Shown here: positions 1-7,037 of the stretch, in pieces
How the letters are laid out: each line of letters opens with the position of its first letter
Position numbering within the stretch: the stretch's first letter is position 1
Source: Microbacteriaceae bacterium
GTDB lineage: Bacteria; Actinomycetota; Actinomycetes; Actinomycetales; Microbacteriaceae
Direction: 5' to 3'
Length of the DNA: 21,117 nt
Assembly: GCA_017744755.1 (NCBI GenBank)
Contig: JAGIAU010000009.1
Span: 1 to 21,117 of the forward strand
Translations under genes and position numbers: made by a program
Notes under the pieces: model-generated
The model's database searches: none
Told to the model about the DNA's origin: nothing
The model's input: the letters and a program-made list of their open reading frames with translations, nothing else

Positions 1-247
1 GCATGAGCCGGGTCGCTCGTGTCGTCCTGGTCGGGCGCGATGCGGCGCTGTGGCTGTCGGCGGTTGCGCTGCAGCGGGCGATGGCGGCGTCCGGACGCGC
101 GAGGGCGCGGGCGAGCTCCCGCTCGACCTCGGCCTCCGTCGGCACGACGCCGGTGAGGACCGCGCGTGCGAGGTAGGCACCACGAGCGTCCTCGATCCGC
201 TCGCCGATGCGCTCCGCGAGGAGCGCTTCGCGGTCCGCCGCGCTCAT
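1..247 (-). CDS. Partial protein with an N-terminal helical module; possible glycosyltransferase (3' end outside window)
   Basis: Only the first 82 codons are visible; the gene runs off the left edge. It starts at ATG 247, and the upstream GT4 gene ends in an overlapping ATGA, so it is translationally coupled as the third gene of a minus-strand unit. The visible protein is helical and charged up to about residue 57. Residues 22-41 match residues 47-66 of the upstream GT4 enzyme in pattern: aromatic-L-A, then L-x-G-x-x-P, then E-[V/L], with no gaps over that span. The module resembles the DUF4214-type 'GR.P' helical repeat, but that label is tentative. After residue 57 the sequence becomes Ala/Ser/Thr/Arg-rich, like a linker. 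Because of the shared module and operon position it may be another glycosyltransferase, but no catalytic region is visible and I do not assign a function. Confidence 0.7.
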   Translation of the reverse strand, partial: MSAADREALLAERIGERIEDARGAYLARAVLTGVVPTEAEVERELARALARPDAAIARCSATADSHSAASRPTRTTRATRLM

Positions 248-1689
248 GCCGCTCCCCCCACGAGCTCGTCCCACAGTTCGTTCGCATACCGCCGCCAGGT
301 GCGCTCGGGCCGTGCGAGGGCCTCCGCCCGCAGCCGCCCGACGAGCGCGTCATCGACGAGCAGGCGTCGGAGCCCGTCGGCGATCGCCACGACGTCGCGC
401 GGGTCGACGGTCAGGCAGCCGCCGCCCGCGGCGATCTCCGCGAGGCTCCCGTAGTCGCTCGTCAGCACGGGCACGCCGCGACCGAGCGCCTCGACGACCG
501 GGAGGCCGTAGCCCTCGTGCAGCGAGACCATGACGCACGCGCGGGCCGCGCGGTAGAGGGCGTCGAGTTCGGCGTCACCGAGCCGGCGATGGCTCTCCAC
601 CGCCATCCCGCCGCGGGCGAGCTCGGCGATCTCCGTGTCGAACGGGCCGGCGTGCTCGACGGAGCCGCCTCCGACGAAGACGAGCCGGAACGCGAGCCCC
701 TCCTCGTGCAGGATGCGGGCCGCGGCGAGGACGGCCGGCTGGTTCTTCCGCGGCTCATGGCTGCCGACGCTGAGCAGGATCGGGACGACGCCGTCCGCCG
801 TCGGCGCGGGGGCCGTGTCGAAGGCGAGCGGCTCCTCCGCGAGCGCCACGGTGCGGACCTCCGGTCCGGCGATGCCCTGCGCCGGCAGCGCGGCCACGAA
901 GCCGGCGAACTCGGACGCCGCCGAGGCGCTGATCCCCGCGACGCGGTCGGCGTGCTTGACGACCTCGAGGTAGTGCGCCGTCTTGTCCGATTCGACGGGG
1001 TCGATGAGATCGGCGGAGACGAGCGGGATGAGGTCGTAGCCGATGAGGCCGACGCGGCTCCCCGACTCGGCGGCGAGGCAGGCGAGGGGCGCGCAGCGGT
1101 CGAGCATCGCCACCTCGGGCAGGACGACGGTGGTCCGCCACGGCACGACGAGGTCGTCGTCCGGCGTGACCGCCTCCGCCCGCGGCCCGCCCCAGGCGAG
1201 GACGCGGTCCGTCTCATGCGCGGTGAGCGCCCGGTAGCCGCGATCGTCCGCCGTCCAGGCGACGAGCTCGACCGGTCGCTCGCGCCACTCCGGCAGGGTG
1301 CGACGCACGACGCGCTGGATGCCCGTGTTGTGGTCCGAGGTCGCCGTGTGGCCGACGTCGACGAGGACGCGGTCCGTCACGATCCGCATGCGCCGGGCGA
1401 CGCCCGAGGCGATGCGATCGAAGGGGGTCGTCGCGGTCAGGAGCCCCGCCGCGGGGTCCTCGGCGAGCAGCAGCTCGCGGCGCACGGCGGCGAGCTCGCG
1501 CGCGACCGGGAAGCGGCCGAGCAGCGCCGTCATGGCGAGCCACGCGACCTCGCGCGCGGCGTCCGCGGAGGCCGCGGCCGCGGCGAGCCGCCCGATGCGC
1601 GCGTCGGCGTCGCCGTCGGACGGCAGCCCGAGCGCGTCGAGCGCCTGGGCGGCGCGGTCCGAGACCGCCTGGACGACCGCCGCCGTCAT
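244..1689 (-). CDS. Glycosyltransferase family 4 with an N-terminal helical extension
   Basis: 481-aa cytoplasmic GT-B enzyme expected to transfer a sugar from a nucleotide donor onto a growing lipid-linked glycan. The C-terminal half is clear GT4: an 'SVGSHEPRKN' donor-domain entry near residue 320, and the E-x7-E signature E392-E400 inside HEGYGLPVVEA. The N-terminal GT-B half contains the TGIQRVVR loop near residues 122-129. The first 100 residues are an extra helical region with a WLAxxxLxGxxP motif at 50-61 that also occurs in the downstream gene. The start at ATG 1689 is chosen because it overlaps the stop of the small upstream gene (ATGA); an in-frame extension to 1854 is Arg-rich and overlaps that gene in another frame, so it is rejected. 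The stop likewise overlaps the next gene's start. Specificity cannot be read from sequence; rhamnosyl or mannosyl transfer is plausible from the neighbourhood. Confidence 0.9.
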   Translation of the reverse strand: MTAAVVQAVSDRAAQALDALGLPSDGDADARIGRLAAAAASADAAREVAWLAMTALLGRFPVARELAAVRRELLLAEDPAAGLLTATTPFDRIASGVARRMRIVTDRVLVDVGHTATSDHNTGIQRVVRRTLPEWRERPVELVAWTADDRGYRALTAHETDRVLAWGGPRAEAVTPDDDLVVPWRTTVVLPEVAMLDRCAPLACLAAESGSRVGLIGYDLIPLVSADLIDPVESDKTAHYLEVVKHADRVAGISASAASEFAGFVAALPAQGIAGPEVRTVALAEEPLAFDTAPAPTADGVVPILLSVGSHEPRKNQPAVLAAARILHEEGLAFRLVFVGGGSVEHAGPFDTEIAELARGGMAVESHRRLGDAELDALYRAARACVMVSLHEGYGLPVVEALGRGVPVLTSDYGSLAEIAAGGGCLTVDPRDVVAIADGLRRLLVDDALVGRLRAEALARPERTWRRYANELWDELVGGAA

Positions 1690-1895
1690 CGCAGCAGCGC
1701 CTGCGCGATGAGCCGGGTCGCGGGCCAGAAGCCGAGGTCGCGGATGAGGCGGCGGACGGTGCGGACGCGCCCGCGGTTCTTCACGACGAAGCCGCCGAGG
1801 CCGCTCGACCGCCGGCGATCGAGACGCTCGCGCTCGGCGACGACGGCAGCCCACGCGTCGACCGTGTCGACGGACCGCCGATCACGGGCTCCCAC
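1686..1895 (-). CDS. Small basic protein of unknown function, first gene of the minus-strand GT unit
   Basis: 69-aa protein, rich in Arg and with an amphipathic C-terminal half (LIRDLGFWPATRLIAQALLR), no signal peptide and no obvious transmembrane helix. I do not recognise a family. Evidence that it is real: third positions are almost all G or C, its stop overlaps the ATG of the GT4 gene by ATGA, and GTG 1895 lies 6 nt after a TACACT -10 element, matching the leaderless starts of other units here. A longer ORF reaching 2036 would run through the divergent promoter and into the plus-strand GT2 gene, so it is rejected. It could be a membrane-surface adaptor for the GT enzymes behind it, but that is speculation. 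Confidence 0.6.
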   Translation of the reverse strand: MGARDRRSVDTVDAWAAVVAERERLDRRRSSGLGGFVVKNRGRVRTVRRLIRDLGFWPATRLIAQALLR

Positions 1896-1901
1896 CCGAC
1901 C

Positions 1902-1907
1902 AGTGTA
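1902..1907 (-). promoter_or_regulatory. -10 element (TACACT), leaderless promoter of the 69-aa gene / GT unit
   Basis: TACACT on the minus strand, with 6 nt between it and GTG 1895, so transcription would begin at or next to the start codon. No clear -35 hexamer is visible. It faces away from the plus-strand promoter at 1933-1938. Confidence 0.5.
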
Positions 1908-1932
1908 GAGGCGGCCCTCCAGCGCCCGCCGG

Positions 1933-1938
1933 TACGCT
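1933..1938 (+). promoter_or_regulatory. -10 element (TACGCT), leaderless promoter of the GT2 / GT-C unit
   Basis: TACGCT followed by 6 nt and GTG 1945. The 13-mer CCGCCGGTACGCT that contains it also precedes rmlB at 10994-11006. No convincing -35 is seen. Confidence 0.55.
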
Positions 1939-1944
1939 GGTGCG

Positions 1945-2802
1945 GTGGATGGCGAGCGCACCGGGGACCCCGTCGTCTCGGTCGTCGTCCCCGCGTATCG
2001 CAACGGCGCGTTCATCGAGCGGACGATGGAGTCCATCCTCGCCCAGACCTACCCGCGCCTCGAGGTGATCGTCGCCGACCATTCCTCCGACGACGACACG
2101 TGGGAGCGGCTGCAGCGCTTCGCCGCGGACCCGCGCGTCACCCTCGCGACGACCCCGGCCAGCGGCGGCGCGCCCGCGAACTGGCGACGCGTGACGGAGC
2201 TCGCGACCGGCGAGTACCTCAAGCTGGTCTGCGGCGACGACGTGATCCGGCCCGAGCTCGTGGCCCGCCAGGTCGCCGCGCTCGAGGCGAACCCCGGCGC
2301 CGTGCTCTCCGCGACGAAGCGCGACATCGTCGACGCCGCGGGCGTCCCGCTCATCACCGGACGCGGGCTCGCGGGCCTGCGCGGCACGGTCCCGGGCCGC
2401 ACCGCGATCCGTCGCACGGTGACGGCCGGGACGAACGTGCTCGGCGAGCCGGCCTGCGTCCTCTTCCGCACGAGCGCGTTCCGCGAGGCGGGCGGCTGGG
2501 ACGACCGCTGGCCGTACCTCATCGACGAGGCGAGCTACGCCCGCGTCCTCCTGCTCGGCGACCTCGAGGCGATCGACGACTCGCTCGCCGAGTTCCGCGT
2601 GAGCGCCGGCCAGTGGTCCGTCGCGCTGTCGCGCTCCCAGGCGGCGCAGGCGATCGGCTTCCACCGTGCCGTGCGTTCCGCGCATCCCGACATCGTGTCC
2701 GGGGCGGACGTCGCGATCGGGAACGCGCGGGCCAGGGCGAACGCGTTCGGCCGCCGCGCCGTCTACGCCCTCCACGCGAAGCGTCTGCGGGCCGCCGCGT
2801 GA
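1945..2802 (+). CDS. Glycosyltransferase family 2
   Basis: 285-aa soluble GT-A enzyme. Residues 10-18 (VSVVVPAY) form the first strand of the GT2 fold. D45 in VADHSSDDDT and the CGDD motif at 96-99 are the expected nucleotide and metal-binding acidic residues. Length fits a single-domain GT2. The GTG start is set by the leaderless promoter directly upstream, and no alternative start lies near. The stop overlaps the GTG of the following membrane protein (GTGA), so the two are co-translated. Likely role: addition of one sugar to the lipid-linked repeat unit on the inner face of the membrane; donor and acceptor unknown. Confidence 0.9.
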   Translation: MDGERTGDPVVSVVVPAYRNGAFIERTMESILAQTYPRLEVIVADHSSDDDTWERLQRFAADPRVTLATTPASGGAPANWRRVTELATGEYLKLVCGDDVIRPELVARQVAALEANPGAVLSATKRDIVDAAGVPLITGRGLAGLRGTVPGRTAIRRTVTAGTNVLGEPACVLFRTSAFREAGGWDDRWPYLIDEASYARVLLLGDLEAIDDSLAEFRVSAGQWSVALSRSQAAQAIGFHRAVRSAHPDIVSGADVAIGNARARANAFGRRAVYALHAKRLRAAA

Positions 2803-5033
2803 GCCGCGTCGCCGACTGGTGGCGCCGGACCGACTGGGGCCTCCACATCGCGGTGACCGCGCTGTCGTTGCTGCTCGCCGTGCTCGCGCTCGAGCTGTGG
2901 CGGGCGGACCTCTTCATCCCGTTCAACTACACGGGCGATGCGCTCGCCGTCGCCGCGCACTTCAAGACGACGTTCGAGACGGGCTGGTACGAGTCGCAGC
3001 CGCTGCTCGGCGCCCCGTTCGGGCAGGTCTACCACGACTTCCCGACCTCGGACAACGCGAACTTCCTCTTCGCCTCGATCCTCGGCCACCTGCTCGGCAG
3101 CTGGACGCTCGCGATGAACGTCTACTTCCTGATCGGCTTCCCGCTCGCCGGGCTCGCCGCGTCGTGGTTCATCCGCGTCGCGGGGGCGTCGAAGGCGACG
3201 ACGCTCGCGACCGCGCCGCTCTTCGCGGTCCTGTCGTACCACTTCATGCGCGGCGAGCCGCACATGTTCCTCGCCGCCTACTTCGTCATCCCGCTGTCGC
3301 TCGTGCTCGTGCTGCGCGCGGCCCGCGGCGAGCGGCTGTGGGGCTGGCGGGAGGGCTCGACGCATCCCGTCGGTCGCTGGTTCGGCCGCGGCGTGCAGAC
3401 CGTGGTGATCGCGGGGCTCACCGGCTTCACGCAGGCGTACTACGCGGTCTTCGCGCTCATCCTGCTCGCCGTCGCCGGCGTCGTCGCCGTCATCCGGCAC
3501 CGCGACTGGCCGCGATTCTGGGGCGCCGTCGCCGCGGGCGGCATCATCCTCGCGGTCGTCGCGGTGAACATGCTCCCCGACACCCTCTACGTGCTCCTGC
3601 ACGGCCCCAACCCGGTCGGCTTCCAGCGCGGGCACGCGGACGCGGAGATCTACGCCCTCAAGTTCGCGCAGCTCGTGCTGCCGTGGTCCGGGCACCGGAT
3701 CGGCTTCCTCGCCTCGATCCGGCAGCAGTACGACTCGCACTACCCGCTCCTGTCGGAGCAGCCCTCGCTCGGCGCCGTCGCGGCCGGCGGCTTCGTGATC
3801 CTGCTCGCGATCGTCGTCTATCGCGCCATCGCCGGCTTCCGCCGCGAGGCGGTGACGCCGCGCATGGCGACGCTTTCCGCCCTCGGCGGCCTCGTCCTCG
3901 TCGCATTCCTCTTCGCGACCGTCGGCGGCATGTCGACGATCATCTCCTTCGTCACGGCCTCGATCCGCGGCTGGAACCGGATGTCGGTCATCATCGCGCT
4001 GCTGTGCCTCGCCGCGGTCGCGCTGCTGCTCGACGCCTGGCTGGAGCGCATCGCCGCGCGCGCCCGTGCCCGCGCGAAGCGGCCGGGGCGCGTGCGCGCC
4101 GTCTGGGCGGGCGCGTTCGCCGTCCTCGTGCTCCTCGTCGGCTACGTGGACCAGACGCCGGCGGGCTTCGGCGCCTCCTACGCGCCGGCGATCGCGCAGT
4201 GGCGGGCGGATGCCGCGTACTTCCAGGCGATCGAGGAGCTGCTCGAGCCGGGCGACTGGGTCGTGCAGCTGCCGTACAACGCGTTCCCGGAGTCGCAGGG
4301 GCCGACCGGCGTGCTCGGCAGCGAGGTCGTCATCCCGTATCTGCACACGACGCGCGTCGGCTGGACGGGCGGTGGCATCAAGGGGCGGCCGTCCGCCGAC
4401 TGGACCTCGGTGCTGCAGGCCTACCCCTCGACCGACGTCCCGGCCATCGCCGCGGCGGCCGGCGCCTCCGGCATCCTGCTCGACCGCCGCGCGGTGCCCG
4501 CTGCACAGCAGGACCTCGAGCCGGGGCTCACGACGGCGCTCGGCGCCCCGTTCGCGAGCGAGGACGGGCGCTACGCGTTCTGGTCGCTCGCCGACACGGC
4601 CGCGGACCTCGGCAGCACGCACCCCGCGCTCGCCGCCGAGGGGATGGCCGAGGCGATCCTCTCCCCCGTCACGCTCGACGCCTCGAAGGCGTTCAACGTC
4701 GGCTGGGACGCCACCGGCCGCGCGGTCGGCATCGCGCCGGGCGGCGACGTCCTCGGCTTCGACCTCATCAACGCCCGCGGCGTGCCCGTGGCGATCGACC
4801 TCGCCATCGAGCTCGGCGGCGTCGACGGCGAGGTCACCGTGACCCTCGACGACGGCACGGTGCTCCTCGCGGAGGCAGGCGCTTCCGGGAGCGCTTCGGG
4901 CCGCTGGACCGTCACCGTCCCCGCCGGCGTGCACCACGCCTCGATCGCGCTCACCGCCCCCGGCGAGGTCACCCTGCACTGGACCGTGCTCGACGCCGCC
5001 GTGTCGGATGCCGCGGTGACGGAGACCCGGTGA
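2799..5033 (+). CDS. Large multi-pass membrane protein, GT-C type glycosyltransferase or sugar translocase
   Basis: 744-aa polytopic protein. After one N-terminal helix (about 15-33) the first extracytoplasmic loop contains NYTGD with D47, the position where GT-C enzymes carry their catalytic acid, and a conserved-looking segment around residues 60-85. Around ten further hydrophobic helices follow up to about residue 450. The last 280 or so residues are extracytoplasmic, including an Ala/Gly-rich segment and a beta-rich terminal domain (roughly 620-730). I do not recognise the exact family; related actinobacterial proteins are often labelled sugar translocase. GT-C enzymes use polyprenyl-phosphate sugars, and a putative synthase of such a donor (GTG 5095) lies just downstream, which suggests a functional pair. 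The GTG 2799 start overlaps the stop of the GT2 gene. The long ORF extending upstream of it is a shadow of that gene. Confidence 0.85.
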   Translation: MSRVADWWRRTDWGLHIAVTALSLLLAVLALELWRADLFIPFNYTGDALAVAAHFKTTFETGWYESQPLLGAPFGQVYHDFPTSDNANFLFASILGHLLGSWTLAMNVYFLIGFPLAGLAASWFIRVAGASKATTLATAPLFAVLSYHFMRGEPHMFLAAYFVIPLSLVLVLRAARGERLWGWREGSTHPVGRWFGRGVQTVVIAGLTGFTQAYYAVFALILLAVAGVVAVIRHRDWPRFWGAVAAGGIILAVVAVNMLPDTLYVLLHGPNPVGFQRGHADAEIYALKFAQLVLPWSGHRIGFLASIRQQYDSHYPLLSEQPSLGAVAAGGFVILLAIVVYRAIAGFRREAVTPRMATLSALGGLVLVAFLFATVGGMSTIISFVTASIRGWNRMSVIIALLCLAAVALLLDAWLERIAARARARAKRPGRVRAVWAGAFAVLVLLVGYVDQTPAGFGASYAPAIAQWRADAAYFQAIEELLEPGDWVVQLPYNAFPESQGPTGVLGSEVVIPYLHTTRVGWTGGGIKGRPSADWTSVLQAYPSTDVPAIAAAAGASGILLDRRAVPAAQQDLEPGLTTALGAPFASEDGRYAFWSLADTAADLGSTHPALAAEGMAEAILSPVTLDASKAFNVGWDATGRAVGIAPGGDVLGFDLINARGVPVAIDLAIELGGVDGEVTVTLDDGTVLLAEAGASGSASGRWTVTVPAGVHHASIALTAPGEVTLHWTVLDAAVSDAAVTETR

Positions 5034-5059
5034 TCCCGGCCCGCCCATCGGCCCTGGGC

Positions 5060-5065
5060 TAGGCT
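5060..5065 (+). promoter_or_regulatory. -10 element (TAGGCT) for the DPM1-like GT2 / epimerase / flippase unit
   Basis: TAGGCT ends 8 nt before GTG 5074. A second in-frame GTG at 5095 has a strong AAGGAG (5083-5088) 6 nt upstream, so transcription from here can serve either a leaderless start or a short-leader start. Confidence 0.45.
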
Positions 5066-5094
5066 CGATCACCGTGGAGCCGAAGGAGCGGGAC

Positions 5095-6084
5095 GTGCAC
5101 ACCCTCTCCGTCGTCGTCCCGGTGTACCGGGGCGAGGCGACGTTGCGCGCGGTCGTCGAGGAGCTCGTGGCATACGAGCGGGAGCGGCTGACGGCCGACG
5201 GCCATGCGTTCCGCGTCGCCGAGATCCTGCTCGTGCACGACGGCGGGCCGGACGGCTCGCCGCGCGTCATGCGGGAGCTGGCCGCGGAGCACCCGGAGGT
5301 CCGGCCGGTGTGGCTGAGCCGCAACTTCGGCCAGCACGCCGCGACGCTCGCCGGCATGGCGTCGACGGGCGGCGACTGGATCGTCACGCTCGACGAGGAC
5401 GGCCAGCACGACCCGGCCGACATCGCCGGCATGCTCGACACGGCGATGCGCGAGCAGAAGCCGCTCGTCTACGCGAAGCCGCTGAACACGCCCTCGCACG
5501 GCGCCTTCCGGAACGCGACCTCCCGTGGCGCCAAGAAGTTCATCACCGCCTTCCTCGGGAACCCGCACGCCTCCGAGTTCCAGAGCTTCCGCCTCATCCT
5601 CGGCTCCGTCGGCCGCGGCGTCGCCGCCTACGCGGGCTCCGGCGTCTACCTCGACATCGCGCTGTCCTGGGTCGTCCCGGCGCCGGCCACCTCCCCCGTG
5701 ACGCTCCGCGACGAGGGCGAGCGCCGCAGCGGCTACACGACGCGCTCGCTCCTCGCGCACTTCTGGCGGATGGTGCTGACGAGCGGCACGCGCGGCCTGC
5801 GCTTCGTGACGGCGCTCGGCGTCGGCTTCGCCGTCATCGGCCTGCTGTGGACGATCTGGATCGTCATCGCCCGCCTCACCGGCATCGACACCGGCGCACC
5901 TGGCTGGGCCTCGACGATCGTCGTCATCCTCATCTCCGTGGGCGCGATCCTGTTCTCCCTCGGCACGATCGCCGAGTACCTCGGCATCGCCGTCAACATG
6001 TCGCTCGGCAAGCCGCCCTACCTCATCGTCCCCGACCCTGCGGACGGCCCGCTCGGGCGGGCGCCCCGCACCCCCTCCTCGTGA
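5095..6084 (+). CDS. Polyprenyl-phosphate sugar synthase-like GT2 (DPM1/GtrB/ArnC-like)
   Basis: 329-aa GT2 enzyme with a membrane tail. Residues 4-12 (LSVVVPVYR) start the GT-A fold, and D100-E101-D102 in LDEDGQHDP is the metal-binding DxD typical of the DPM1/GtrB group. LSRNFGQHAA at 74-83 is the segment found before it in this group. Two transmembrane helices lie at about 241-263 and 283-305. The expected reaction is transfer of a sugar from a nucleotide donor to undecaprenyl or decaprenyl phosphate at the inner face. The start is ambiguous: GTG 5095 has an ideal AAGGAG six bases upstream, while GTG 5074 sits at leaderless distance from TAGGCT and would add seven residues. I favour 5095. 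The stop overlaps the epimerase start (GTGA). Confidence 0.85.
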   Translation: MHTLSVVVPVYRGEATLRAVVEELVAYERERLTADGHAFRVAEILLVHDGGPDGSPRVMRELAAEHPEVRPVWLSRNFGQHAATLAGMASTGGDWIVTLDEDGQHDPADIAGMLDTAMREQKPLVYAKPLNTPSHGAFRNATSRGAKKFITAFLGNPHASEFQSFRLILGSVGRGVAAYAGSGVYLDIALSWVVPAPATSPVTLRDEGERRSGYTTRSLLAHFWRMVLTSGTRGLRFVTALGVGFAVIGLLWTIWIVIARLTGIDTGAPGWASTIVVILISVGAILFSLGTIAEYLGIAVNMSLGKPPYLIVPDPADGPLGRAPRTPSS

Positions 6085-7037
6085 CGACCGCCTGGGTCGT
6101 CGGCGGCTCGGGCCTGCTCGGCTCGGCCGTCCGGCGGGCCATCGGCCGCCGGGCGGGCTGGGACGAGCTCCGCGCGCAGCCGCTCCCGTGGTCGGCGCCG
6201 GACGAGGAGTTCGAGTCGGCGGTCCGGGAACGCGCTGCGCGGCTCCTCGCCTCGGCCGGCGCCGGCGGCTGGGCGATCGTGTGGACGGCCGGCCGCAGCG
6301 TGCCCGCCTCCTCCGAGGCGGACGCGGAGCGCGAGCTGGAACGCAGCCGCATCGCGTTCTCCACCATCGCCGGCGAGCTGCGCGGGCAGCCGGACGGCGC
6401 GCTCTTCCTCGCCTCCTCGGCGGGCGGAGTGTACGCGGGCAGCAGCAGCCCGCCGTTCACGGAGGAGACCGAGCCGGCGCCGCTCGCGCCGTACGGCCGG
6501 CTCAAGCTCGCGCTCGAGGACCTCGCCGCCGCCACCGCGGCGGACCTCGGCGCGCCCGCCGTCATCGGCCGGATCGCGAACCTCTACGGTCCCGGCCAGG
6601 ACCTCTCGAAGCCGCAGGGCCTCATCTCGCATCTGAGCCTCGCGCGCTTCACCTCGCGCACTGCGCACCTCTACGTGCCCCTCGACACCCTGCGCGACTA
6701 CGTCCACGTCGACGACGCGGCCGAGACGGTGCTCGACGCCCTCGAGCTCGCGCGGGAGCGCGGCGGCGTGACGACGAAGATCGTCGCGAGCGGCCTGCCC
6801 ACGACGATCTCGACGCTCCTCGCGACGATGCGCCGCGTCACGCACGGGCGGCCGCGCGCCGTGCTCGGCGCCTCGCCGCTCAGCGCCCGCCAGCCGCTCG
6901 ACCTGCGGCTGCGCTCGGTCGTGTGGCCCGAGCTGGACCGGCGGGGCCGTCGCGGTCTCGCCGAGGGCGTCGCCTCCGTCGCCGGCGACGTGCTCGCGCA
7001 CGTCCAGGCGGGCGGCTCGAGCCGGGCGCACGCGTGA
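6081..7037 (+). CDS. NAD-dependent epimerase/dehydratase, extended SDR family
   Basis: 318-aa Rossmann-fold sugar-nucleotide enzyme. The dinucleotide-binding motif GGSGLLG is at residues 8-14. The catalytic set is S112-S113 and Y138-x3-K142 (YGRLK), with the LRDYVHVDD segment (about 210-218) typical of UDP-hexose 4-epimerases. It probably makes the nucleotide sugar used by a glycosyltransferase of this cluster, but 4-epimerase, dehydratase or reductase activity cannot be separated from sequence alone. It is in the middle of a three-gene unit, overlapping the stop of the upstream GT2 (GTGA) and the start of the flippase (GTGA). No Shine-Dalgarno is visible, which fits coupling. The longer ORF reaching back to 5310 is a shadow. 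Confidence 0.85.
   Translation: MTTAWVVGGSGLLGSAVRRAIGRRAGWDELRAQPLPWSAPDEEFESAVRERAARLLASAGAGGWAIVWTAGRSVPASSEADAERELERSRIAFSTIAGELRGQPDGALFLASSAGGVYAGSSSPPFTEETEPAPLAPYGRLKLALEDLAAATAADLGAPAVIGRIANLYGPGQDLSKPQGLISHLSLARFTSRTAHLYVPLDTLRDYVHVDDAAETVLDALELARERGGVTTKIVASGLPTTISTLLATMRRVTHGRPRAVLGASPLSARQPLDLRLRSVVWPELDRRGRRGLAEGVASVAGDVLAHVQAGGSSRAHA

Noticed and set aside
166..1908. 580-codon plus-strand ORF opposite the GT4 gene
   Set aside because: Arg/Asp/Glu-rich shadow of a clear GT4 enzyme with E-x7-E motif on the minus strand; no family motifs and it overlaps the divergent promoters.
2763..5441. 892-codon minus-strand ORF
   Set aside because: Low-complexity antisense shadow that crosses two well-supported plus-strand genes and their promoter.
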